Assembly (NCBI GenBank): GCA_015522955.1
Contig: WALG01000134.1
Location: forward strand, 1 to 5,634
DNA length: 5,634 bases
Source of the DNA: DHVE2 group archaeon
GTDB lineage: Archaea; Thermoplasmatota; Thermoplasmata; Thermoplasmatales; Aciduliprofundaceae
Direction of reading: 5' to 3'
The translations under genes were made by a program, and so were the position numbers. The first letter of the stretch is position 1. Every line of letters begins with the position of its first letter. Below are positions 1 to 5,634 of this stretch, piece after piece. The notes beneath the pieces were generated by a model. It did not search any database and was not told the origin of the DNA. It worked only from the letters and a program-made list of their open reading frames with translations.

Positions 1-1777
1 GGTAATATGGCCTGAGCCCTGCCACCAAAGTGCGTTTTTCCTCACCGAAATTTACTGTTAGAATGTATAATTTATCAGCGTTGGGATGCTCCTTTATTTC
101 CTCAATCTCACCTATTCTCAGGTCCAGGAGGTTCCATTTTTCGTAGTTTTCCTCTTCCTCGCGCACAATTTTCTTATAAAGCACTTTAGGTTTTCTCAGT
201 TTCATCCCCGCAGGTATTTCTGTTATGGCATCCTCCCAGGTGAAACTTCTTAGGTCACCTTCATATCCCAGATAATGGAGAATTTTCTCCGCAGAGAACG
301 GGAGGTAGGGCGCACCCAGAATTGCTAAAGATTTGACTAATTGAAGGCTAATATTAAGTGCCGTACCGCATCTCGCCTTATCTCTCTTTATCAGGTCCCA
401 GGGTGCCTTTCTATCAAAATAAATATTTCCAAATTTCACAAGTTCCAGCCACTCCCGGAAAGCCTTCTTCAACTCCACCCTCTCAAGATACTCTTCCATC
501 TTTTTCTTGGTTTCTTCTATTTTCTTCAAAGTTTCCTGGTCCAGAGAGTCAAGTTCTCCACGCAAGGGAACCTCACCAAAGTGGCGATAAGTAAAGGTTA
601 AGGCACGATGTACGAAGTTACCGAACTTATCCACCAGTTCCTCGTTGACTTTGTTTACGAAATCTTCCCACGTAAAATCCGAATCACGATGCTCTGGCAT
701 ATTTATGGTACCATAGAACCTTATCATATCAGGGTCAAAGAGACTTAAAAGTTCGGGCATCCATACTCCTATACCCCGGCTTTTGGAGAATTTCTCTCCA
801 GAATAGCGAAGATATTCGTTGGCAACTACGTTGTATGGGAGATTCAAATCTCCATGGGCCATGAGCATTGCCGGCCATATGATTGTGTGGAAGGGTATGT
901 TATCCTTGCCCAGGAAATAGTAATGCCTTATATTTGGGTCCTTCCAGAACGCTTCCCAGGATTTACCAGTTCTTCTGCTCCACTCAATACTTGCAGAGAG
1001 ATAGCCTATAACTGCCTCAAACCATACATAGATACGCTTATTTTCAAAACCTTCCAGAGGAACTTCTATGCCCCACCCTATATCACGGGTTATTGCCCGA
1101 TCCTTAAGCCCGGCCCTTACAAAATTTCTTGTGAAATTTATGACATTATCTCTCCAGTATGTTTTATTCTCTAGCCATTCAAGAAGTTGCGGCTCAAGTT
1201 TGCCAAGGGCAAAAAATATATGCTCACTCTCCCGAAATTCGGGAGTGGCACCGCATATGGCACATCTGGGGTTTATAAGGTCTTTGGGGTCTAGAGTTTT
1301 TCCGCAATTGTCGCACTGGTCTCCACGGGCATTTTCGTAACCACAGTAGGGGCATGTACCTATTACATATCTATCTGGAAGAAATCTCTGGCAGTTGGGA
1401 CAATATGGAAGAAGCATTTTTTCCTTATACAAATATCCTTTTTCCCAGAGTTTCAGGAAAAACTCCTTTACTGTACGGGCATGGTTTGGATGGGAGGTTC
1501 TGAAATAGAGGTCAAATGAAACTCCCATTTTTTCCATCATCTCTGCGTTTATGGCATGGTATCTATCCGCTATTTCCTGAGGTGTTTTTCCCTCTTTCTC
1601 AGCGGTGATTGTGATGGGTGTGCCATGCTCATCGCTGCCCGAGACCATAAGGACCTCATGCCCTTTCATGCGATGATACCTTGCGAAGATGTCTGCCGGG
1701 AGATATGCACCTACCATGTGCCCCAGATGTATGGGACCATTGGCATAGGGCCAGGCTACACCTATAAAGATGCGCAT
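1..1777 (-). CDS. metG: Methionine--tRNA ligase with C-terminal tRNA-binding OB-fold (3' end outside window)
   Basis: Charges tRNA-Met with methionine in the cytoplasm for both initiation and elongation. The minus-strand frame is open from the ATG at 1777 to the left edge, giving 592 visible residues. The Rossmann catalytic domain carries the class I HIGH signature as HLGH (residues 17-20) and the KMSKS loop as KFSKS (329-333). Between them are four CxxC pairs (126-129, 142-145, 155-158, 172-175), the two-knuckle zinc arrangement frequent in archaeal enzymes, and VWFEA (251-255) of the active site. A helical anticodon-binding domain follows. From about residue 548 there is an EMAPII/Trbp111-like OB-fold with HPNADKL at 564-570, cut by the window edge. 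I start at 1777 because a TATA-like box lies 27 nt upstream, implying a leaderless mRNA. An in-frame ATG at 1822 would add 15 residues and has a Shine-Dalgarno-like GGAG. The product is certain; the start is not. Confidence 0.96.
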   Translation of the reverse strand, partial: MRIFIGVAWPYANGPIHLGHMVGAYLPADIFARYHRMKGHEVLMVSGSDEHGTPITITAEKEGKTPQEIADRYHAINAEMMEKMGVSFDLYFRTSHPNHARTVKEFFLKLWEKGYLYKEKMLLPYCPNCQRFLPDRYVIGTCPYCGYENARGDQCDNCGKTLDPKDLINPRCAICGATPEFRESEHIFFALGKLEPQLLEWLENKTYWRDNVINFTRNFVRAGLKDRAITRDIGWGIEVPLEGFENKRIYVWFEAVIGYLSASIEWSRRTGKSWEAFWKDPNIRHYYFLGKDNIPFHTIIWPAMLMAHGDLNLPYNVVANEYLRYSGEKFSKSRGIGVWMPELLSLFDPDMIRFYGTINMPEHRDSDFTWEDFVNKVNEELVDKFGNFVHRALTFTYRHFGEVPLRGELDSLDQETLKKIEETKKKMEEYLERVELKKAFREWLELVKFGNIYFDRKAPWDLIKRDKARCGTALNISLQLVKSLAILGAPYLPFSAEKILHYLGYEGDLRSFTWEDAITEIPAGMKLRKPKVLYKKIVREEEENYEKWNLLDLRIGEIEEIKEHPNADKLYILTVNFGEEKRTLVAGLRPYY

Positions 1778-1800
1778 GGAGGTGGCATATCTCCCAATAT

Positions 1801-1808
1801 TATTTAAA
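1801..1808 (-). promoter_or_regulatory. TATA-like box for metG (leaderless start at 1777)
   Basis: On the minus strand the sequence reads TTTAAATA, preceded by an A-rich stretch that could be a BRE. Its centre lies about 27 nt upstream of the ATG at 1777, the usual archaeal TATA-to-start-site distance, so transcription would begin at or next to the ATG. No Shine-Dalgarno sequence precedes that ATG, in keeping with a leaderless message. If translation instead begins at 1822, this box would lie inside the coding region. Confidence 0.55.
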
Positions 1809-1822
1809 TTTTTGACTGACAT

Positions 1823-1832
1823 CTTGCTCCTT
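1823..1832 (-). promoter_or_regulatory. Shine-Dalgarno-like site for the alternative metG start at 1822
   Basis: On the minus strand AAGGAGCAAG lies directly before an in-frame ATG at 1822, with GGAG four bases from the codon. A start site set by the box at 1856-1863, read leftwards, would fall near 1832 and give a leader of about 10 nt holding exactly this motif. It therefore supports a competing, 15-residue-longer synthetase. Against this, the extra residues are encoded by AT-rich sequence that looks like a promoter, and MetRS enzymes usually begin close to the first strand of the Rossmann fold. Confidence 0.3.
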
Positions 1833-1855
1833 TTACACAAATTAGTGGCGTAGAG

Positions 1856-1863
1856 TTTAAATA
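1856..1863 (+). promoter_or_regulatory. TATA-like box for the FTHFS gene, possibly bidirectional
   Basis: TTTAAATA is centred about 27 nt before the ATG at 1887, matching the spacing of the metG and leuD-like boxes, and it decides the FTHFS start in favour of 1887 over 1875. Its core TTTAAA is a perfect palindrome. It could therefore also drive leftward transcription starting near 1832, just ahead of the alternative metG start. The rightward role is the better supported one. Confidence 0.6.
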
Positions 1864-1886
1864 ATGAAACATGAATGCCTACCACC

Positions 1887-3497
1887 ATGAAGCCGATAGA
1901 CGAAGTTGCAAATATGGTTGGACTTGAGAACATTATACCTTTTGGACTTAGAAAGGCAAAAATACCCCTTGAGGAAATATGGAAAAAGCCACGCCAGGGT
2001 AAACTTGTACTTGTCACAGCCATAAATCCCACACCCTTCGGAGAGGGTAAAACCACAAATGCCATAGGTCTCTCTCAGGCGCTATGGAGAATAGGGAAAA
2101 AGAGTATAGTAACACTTCGTGAGCCATCACTGGGTCCGCTGTTTGGTGTAAAGGGTGGTGGTACAGGTGGTGGAAAATCCAAAGTTGAGCCCAGTGATGA
2201 GGTTAATATGCATTTTACGGGAGATTTTCATGCGATACAGACTGCACATAATTTACTCTCCTCCATGCTTAACAACATAATTTACCATGGAAATAAGGTT
2301 CATATTGATAGAAAAAAGATACTCTGGGGTAGAGTTCTGGATATCAACGATAGAAGTTTGAGAAATGTGGTTGTGGGTCTGGGTGAGAATTCAGGAGCCC
2401 TTGTAGAAGACTTCTTTGAGATAACGGCGGCAAGTGAAATTACTGCAATCATGGCACTTGCCAAGAATTATGCGGATATGAAAGAGCGTCTTGCAAAAAT
2501 CCTGGTGGCCTTCATCAAGGATGGAACCCCGTTCTTTGCCAAGGATGTGAAGGCCCACGGAGCCATGGCTGCACTGTTGAGAGATGCTCTAATGCCGAAT
2601 CTTGTGCAGACAACGGAGGGTACACCGGCCATTGTGCATATAGGTCCCTTTGCAAACATTGCCCACGGACACAATTCTATTCTTGCAGATGAAATTGGTT
2701 TGAGATATTCTGACGTTCTTGTTACGGAGGCAGGATTTGGTGCAGATTTAGGTGCGGAGAAGTTTGTGAACATCGTTGCACGAGAGGGTAATTTCGAACT
2801 TTCCTCTGCACTCATTGTTGTAACTTCTAAAGCACTGAAGTATCAGGGTGGTGTTAAGAAGAAGCATGTTACTGAGAAGAATATGGAAGCACTTGAGAAG
2901 GGAAGTGCAAATCTTCTCAGACACATAGATATTGTTAAAAAACTCGGGTTTGAGCCGATAATCGCGGTGAACAAGTTTCCTGAGGATGATGAGGCAGAGT
3001 TAAATCGCATAGTGGATATTGTGGAAGATTATGGTGCCCATGCATACTTCTCCGAGGTTTATGCCAAGGGTGGTGAAGGTGGTATAGAGATAGCAAAGGA
3101 AATAGCAAAGAATGGATCCCGTGAGCCGAGATTCACCTACAGGCGTGATGAAGGCGTTAAAGAGAAGATAGAGCGTATAGCAGATGAAATCTATGGGGCA
3201 AGTGGCGTGGACTATGATGCCCGCGCAAAGAAGGATTTGAAGTTAATCGACCAACTTGGATTTGACGATTTCCTGGTTTGCATGGCCAAGACCCAGTATT
3301 CTCTAACGGACAATCCCCGCAAGAAGGGCTCTCCTGAGAATTTCGTAATTACTGTGAGAAATTTAAAGATATCATCCGGCGCAGGATTTGTGGTTCCAAT
3401 TCTGGGGGATATATCCACAATGCCTGGACTACCTTCGGTTCCCGCCGCAGAAAGCGTGGATTTGCTTGATGATGGTACCATTGTAGGCTTAAGGTAA
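1887..3497 (+). CDS. fhs: Formate--tetrahydrofolate ligase (10-formyl-THF synthetase)
   Basis: ATP-dependent ligation of formate to tetrahydrofolate, giving 10-formyl-THF for purine synthesis and other C1 transfers; the reaction can also run backwards to yield ATP and formate. The protein has 536 residues, slightly short for a family usually near 555-560. The P-loop TPFGEGKTT is at 49-57 with its lysine at 55. REPSLGP (78-84) supplies the arginine implicated in formyl-phosphate binding. The glycine-rich signature is at 87-97 and HFTGD at 109-113. A diverged second signature is at 311-322, and the C-terminal GDISTMPGLPSVPAAE block is complete. In the signatures, the usual GGAAGGGY reads GGGTGGGK, and the second has Lys where Arg is standard. 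An ATG at 1875 would add four residues, but it lies only about 16 nt from the TATA box, so 1887 fits a leaderless mRNA. The gene appears monocistronic. Presence in an archaeon suggests folate-type C1 metabolism. Confidence 0.95.
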   Translation: MKPIDEVANMVGLENIIPFGLRKAKIPLEEIWKKPRQGKLVLVTAINPTPFGEGKTTNAIGLSQALWRIGKKSIVTLREPSLGPLFGVKGGGTGGGKSKVEPSDEVNMHFTGDFHAIQTAHNLLSSMLNNIIYHGNKVHIDRKKILWGRVLDINDRSLRNVVVGLGENSGALVEDFFEITAASEITAIMALAKNYADMKERLAKILVAFIKDGTPFFAKDVKAHGAMAALLRDALMPNLVQTTEGTPAIVHIGPFANIAHGHNSILADEIGLRYSDVLVTEAGFGADLGAEKFVNIVAREGNFELSSALIVVTSKALKYQGGVKKKHVTEKNMEALEKGSANLLRHIDIVKKLGFEPIIAVNKFPEDDEAELNRIVDIVEDYGAHAYFSEVYAKGGEGGIEIAKEIAKNGSREPRFTYRRDEGVKEKIERIADEIYGASGVDYDARAKKDLKLIDQLGFDDFLVCMAKTQYSLTDNPRKKGSPENFVITVRNLKISSGAGFVVPILGDISTMPGLPSVPAAESVDLLDDGTIVGLR

Positions 3498-3500
3498 CCC

Positions 3501-3513
3501 TCTTTCTTTTTTT
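3501..3513 (+). terminator. T-rich archaeal terminator after the FTHFS gene
   Basis: A tract of 13 bases containing 11 T residues begins three bases after the FTHFS stop codon, with no upstream hairpin visible. Oligo-T on the non-template strand is the usual intrinsic termination signal for archaeal RNA polymerase. Its position between the FTHFS stop and the next promoter fits separate transcription units. Confidence 0.6.
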
Positions 3514-3521
3514 GAGAGCCG

Positions 3522-3532
3522 AAAAATTATTA
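3522..3532 (+). promoter_or_regulatory. TATA-like box for the leuD-like gene
   Basis: The A/T-only stretch AAAAATTATTA is centred about 27-28 nt before the ATG at 3555, the same spacing as the boxes before metG and the FTHFS gene. A purine-containing CGAAA at its left edge could be a BRE. No Shine-Dalgarno motif stands before the ATG, so the message is probably leaderless. Confidence 0.55.
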
Positions 3533-3554
3533 AGAGCGGTGGGAATTTAAGTTT

Positions 3555-4085
3555 ATGAAATCTAGAATCATTCAAGGCAGGATATGGATGCTTCGTGATT
3601 CTCAGGGCAAGAGACTGGATAATGTGGATACGGATATGATTTTTCACAATAGATATCTGTACATCACAGATCTCAAAGAAATGGGAAAATATGCGTTTTC
3701 CAATTTGCCTGGATGGGAAGTTTTTCCCCAGAAGGCAAGACCCGGTGACATTCTTGTGGTAGGCCGTAATTTTGGGGCAGGTAGTTCACGGCAACAGGCT
3801 GTGGACTGCTTTATAGGTCTTGGAATTGCAGCCATTGTGGGTGAGAGTTTTGGAGCAATCTATAAACGCAATGTTATAAACTCAGGTCTTCCACTCATAG
3901 AAGCACCTGGGATATTTGATACTGATTTGAAATCCGGAGATATAATAGAAATTCATCTTGAAACTGGTGAAATATTCAGAAATGGCAAACTTCTATTGAA
4001 GGGAAAGCCCATGTCTCGCGTAGCCCTGGACATATACGATGCCGGTGGAATATTCGAATACGGTAAGACTCTTGAAAATGCGTAA
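3555..4085 (+). CDS. leuD: LeuD-type small subunit of an isopropylmalate isomerase/homoaconitase-family hydro-lyase
   Basis: The 176-residue swivelling subunit of a two-subunit aconitase-superfamily dehydratase. The classic partner is LeuC, which holds the 4Fe-4S cluster, and together they isomerise 2- and 3-isopropylmalate in leucine synthesis. Seen: the N-terminal strand GRIW, then DTD (25-27), the substrate-loop region with YLYI (34-37), PGDILVVG (63-70), the anion-binding loop FGAGSSR (73-79) with Arg79, and the ESFGAIYKRNVINSGLP core (97-113). Oddities: GSSR is followed by QQAVDCF rather than the more usual EHA or ESA, and there is an insertion between GRIW and DTD. The loop matches neither YLRT-type homoaconitase nor YLVY-type isopropylmalate isomerase as reported for Methanocaldococcus. 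No large subunit is adjacent. The true substrate could therefore be isopropylmalate, homoaconitate, methylmalate or another 2-hydroxy acid. The start is set by a TATA-like box 27 nt upstream. The gene ends 8 nt inside the transporter gene. Confidence 0.85.
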   Translation: MKSRIIQGRIWMLRDSQGKRLDNVDTDMIFHNRYLYITDLKEMGKYAFSNLPGWEVFPQKARPGDILVVGRNFGAGSSRQQAVDCFIGLGIAAIVGESFGAIYKRNVINSGLPLIEAPGIFDTDLKSGDIIEIHLETGEIFRNGKLLLKGKPMSRVALDIYDAGGIFEYGKTLENA

Positions 4086-4923
4086 ATCTATAGCCCTTCT
4101 CATACTGTTTTTCGTATCTGTTATATGGGGTGGTACATTTCCAATAATAAAAACGTCCCTCCAATACATTTCACCAAATGGATTTCTCACACTGAGATTC
4201 ACTCTTGGATTTCTCACGCTTCTCCCATTCTTTTCCAAAAGATTGAGATATAACAGGAAAGCACTGATGGCGGGATTTATTCTAAGCATCTTTCTATTCC
4301 TGGGTTATATACTTCAGACAGTGGGCTTAGAGTACACCACGTCTTCTCACTCGGGTTTTATTACGGGCCTATATGTAGTTTTCACACCTCTCTTTGCCTA
4401 TTTCATGCTTAAAGAGAAAATTTCACTTAGAGGAATAATTGCTGTTCTTCTGGCGGTCACAGGACTTTTTCTCTTATCCAATATGAGTGGAGGAATAAAT
4501 TACGGAGATTTTCTCACACTCCTATGCGCTATAGCCTATGCAATTCAAGTGGTTCTTGTGAGTAAGTACAGTCGAATGTATGACCCAAGTGTGCTTACCG
4601 TTTTTGAACTGGGCTTTGTTTCTCTTTTTTCCACAGGTGGCTGGTTTTCAGAAGGATTTGAAATCCATGCATCTCCGTTTCTTATATTTGGAGTTCTCTA
4701 TACAGGCGTTCTTGCCACTGCTCTTGCAATTCTTGCACAAACCCATGCTCAGAAATTCATTTCACCAAACCATGCAGCGGTAGTGTATACCATGGAGCCT
4801 GTTTTTGCAGGCCTATTCTCATATATTTTCTTGGGAGAGATTCTGGGAATTAAAGGAATAGTAGGCGCCACGTTGATATTCATTGGGATGCTTCTTGTAT
4901 CGCTTGATAAATCTTCCTCATAG
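4078..4923 (+). CDS. DMT-superfamily (EamA) transporter, ten predicted membrane helices
   Basis: A 281-residue integral membrane protein made of two EamA repeats, a fold of drug/metabolite exporters and amino-acid or metabolite permeases. About ten hydrophobic segments are visible, near residues 4-24, 33-51, 63-83, 90-110, 117-135, 142-160, 172-190, 200-220, 230-250 and 256-275. Family hallmarks are WGGTFPIIK in helix 1 (17-25), SGFITGLYVVFTP in helix 4 (92-104), and EPVFAGLFSYIFLGE in helix 9 (240-254). Short basic loops such as KRLRYNRK follow the positive-inside pattern. I start at 4078 because the predicted first helix then begins directly; an in-frame ATG at 4039 would place 13 polar residues before it and overlap the LeuD-like gene more deeply. 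The 8-nt overlap with the upstream stop suggests one transcript and translational coupling. The 3' end overlaps the convergent sirtuin gene by 44 nt. The substrate cannot be read from sequence. Confidence 0.9.
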   Translation: MRKSIALLILFFVSVIWGGTFPIIKTSLQYISPNGFLTLRFTLGFLTLLPFFSKRLRYNRKALMAGFILSIFLFLGYILQTVGLEYTTSSHSGFITGLYVVFTPLFAYFMLKEKISLRGIIAVLLAVTGLFLLSNMSGGINYGDFLTLLCAIAYAIQVVLVSKYSRMYDPSVLTVFELGFVSLFSTGGWFSEGFEIHASPFLIFGVLYTGVLATALAILAQTHAQKFISPNHAAVVYTMEPVFAGLFSYIFLGEILGIKGIVGATLIFIGMLLVSLDKSSS

Positions 4924-5611
4924 CACTGGTTGCGCTCTCTCTAAATATGAAATCTGCATACGAACTTACAGGTGTCTCCTGAGGATTAATTTCTACAATT
5001 TTTGCACCATGACTCCAGGCAGCCCTGGGTAAATATGCCGCAGGATATACCTGGGCTGAGGTGCCAATTACAAACATAATCTCGCATTTCTCAGTGAGTT
5101 GATACGCCTTATTAATGTCATATACAGGCTCTCCAAACCATACCACATCCGGGCGCAGTAGCCCTCCACATCTCTTGCATCTTGGGGGAATCTCTCTTAG
5201 GGGCACTTCATAATTGTACTCCACCCTACCACAGTTTGTGCATCTCACTCTCCAGATGTTTCCATGGAGTTCTACCACGTTCCTGCTCCCTGCCTTCTGG
5301 TGAAGTCCATCTATGTTTTGAGTTATTATCCATAAATCGTATATTTTCTCCATCTTCGCGAGAATTATATGAGCATCGTTGGGCGCTGCTTTGGCAATAT
5401 TCACCCGTCTCTCGTTGTAGAATCTCCATACAAGTTGTGGATCCTTTTCAAACCCTTCCACTGTTGCAACCTTTTCTACAGGGTATCCTTCCCAGAGCCC
5501 ACCTGCACCACGGAATGTTGGTATCCCGCTCTCGGCGCTAATTCCTGCTCCCGTAAGAGTTACAACTTTTTTAGCGTGAAGAAGAGCATTTAACAGTGAA
5601 TCGGACATCAT
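4880..5611 (-). CDS. cobB: NAD-dependent protein deacylase, Sir2 family (SIRT5/CobB-like)
   Basis: Removes acyl groups from lysines while consuming NAD+, yielding nicotinamide and O-acyl-ADP-ribose. In other archaea a Sir2 enzyme acts on the chromatin protein Alba, and bacterial CobB acts on acetyl-CoA synthetase. The complete 243-residue catalytic core is present: GAGISAESGIPTFRG (21-35) binding NAD, TQNID (97-101), catalytic His116 in ELHGN, a zinc site of Cys124, Cys127, Cys145 and Cys148, VVWFGE (156-161), GTSAQVYPA (183-191) and EINPQ (207-211). Tyr65 and Arg68 in FYNERR occupy the Tyr-x-x-Arg positions that in SIRT5 and CobB recognise succinyl or malonyl groups, so acidic acyl-lysines are plausible substrates. 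Two adjacent ATGs (5611 and 5608) are possible starts. The 3' end runs 44 nt into the transporter gene on the opposite strand. It is a small free-standing enzyme without the extra domains of defence-associated Sir2 proteins. Confidence 0.95.
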   Translation of the reverse strand: MMSDSLLNALLHAKKVVTLTGAGISAESGIPTFRGAGGLWEGYPVEKVATVEGFEKDPQLVWRFYNERRVNIAKAAPNDAHIILAKMEKIYDLWIITQNIDGLHQKAGSRNVVELHGNIWRVRCTNCGRVEYNYEVPLREIPPRCKRCGGLLRPDVVWFGEPVYDINKAYQLTEKCEIMFVIGTSAQVYPAAYLPRAAWSHGAKIVEINPQETPVSSYADFIFRESATSAMRKIYQAIQEASQ

Positions 5612-5626
5612 TCAAAGTAAAATGAG

Positions 5627-5632
5627 TTTAAA
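5627..5632 (-). promoter_or_regulatory. Possible TATA-like element before the sirtuin gene
   Basis: On the minus strand CTTTAAAC is centred about 19-22 nt before the two candidate ATGs. This is shorter than the 27 nt seen for the other genes here, so it may be only a chance AT-rich stretch or part of an element extending past the window edge. No Shine-Dalgarno motif precedes either ATG. Confidence 0.25.
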
Positions 5633-5634
5633 GA

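Noticed and set aside
854..1340. Plus-strand open frames of 90-106 codons opposite the synthetase gene
   Set aside because: They lie antisense to the conserved, uninterrupted MetRS catalytic domain, have no recognisable motif, and no promoter or ribosome-binding site marks their starts.
1778..1794. Short inverted repeat GGAG...CTCC between the metG TATA box and start
   Set aside because: Only a 4-bp stem with a 9-nt loop; this is expected by chance and too weak to claim as an operator or hairpin.
3212..3481. Minus-strand open frame of 89 codons opposite the end of the FTHFS gene
   Set aside because: It is a mirror of the strongly conserved FTHFS C-terminus with no homology features or start signals of its own.
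4039..4077. Longer transporter start at the ATG at 4039
   Set aside because: It adds 13 polar residues before the first membrane helix and deepens the overlap with the LeuD-like gene to 47 nt; the ATG at 4078 gives a normal EamA N-terminus.
4931..4944. CT-rich stretch just past the transporter stop as a terminator
   Set aside because: It lacks a continuous oligo-T run and lies within the conserved C-terminal coding part of the sirtuin, so its composition is explained by coding.
4880..5611. Sirtuin as part of an antiphage system (Thoeris, DSR or Sir2-Argonaute type)
   Set aside because: It is a short free-standing enzyme with an intact zinc site and CobB-like motifs, and no defence-type partner gene is in the window. 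This argues for an ordinary protein deacylase.

Overview
The window looks like a chromosomal segment of an archaeon. The basis is promoter layout and protein families. Near-identical A/T-rich TATA-like boxes sit about 27 nt upstream of the ATGs of three genes, the spacing expected for leaderless archaeal transcripts. An oligo-T tract replaces a hairpin terminator. The methionyl-tRNA synthetase has the four-CxxC layout common in archaea. A formate--tetrahydrofolate ligase in an archaeon points to folate-based rather than methanopterin-based C1 chemistry, as known in Thermoplasmata and haloarchaea. GC content is moderate by eye and the proteins lack haloarchaeal acidity, so a Thermoplasmatota-like lineage (for example Aciduliprofundum/DHVE2) is my best guess, not a demonstrated assignment.

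Layout: (1) positions 1-1777, minus strand: methionyl-tRNA synthetase, intact at its N-terminus and running off the left edge inside a C-terminal tRNA-binding OB-fold. (2) 1778-1886: a 109-bp divergent intergenic region with two TATA-like boxes and an alternative, Shine-Dalgarno-led start for the synthetase. (3) 1887-3497, plus: formate--tetrahydrofolate ligase, followed by a T-rich terminator. (4) 3555-4085, plus: a LeuD-type small subunit of the aconitase/isopropylmalate isomerase superfamily with its own promoter and no large subunit alongside. (5) 4078-4923, plus: a DMT/EamA-family transporter overlapping the LeuD-like gene by 8 nt, probably co-transcribed and translationally coupled. (6) 4880-5611, minus: a zinc-containing sirtuin of the SIRT5/CobB-like type, convergent with the transporter and overlapping its 3' end by 44 nt.

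The genes do not form an obvious single pathway. The window reads as compact core and metabolic genes: translation (MetRS), C1/folate metabolism (FTHFS), hydro-lyase metabolism plus a membrane transporter, and protein deacylation. I found no RNA gene, mobile element, CRISPR array or clear undescribed multi-gene system. The points most worth following are the promoter and start architecture between MetRS and FTHFS, the unusual specificity loop of the orphan LeuD-like subunit and its coupling to a transporter, the diverged FTHFS signatures, and the convergent overlap with the sirtuin.
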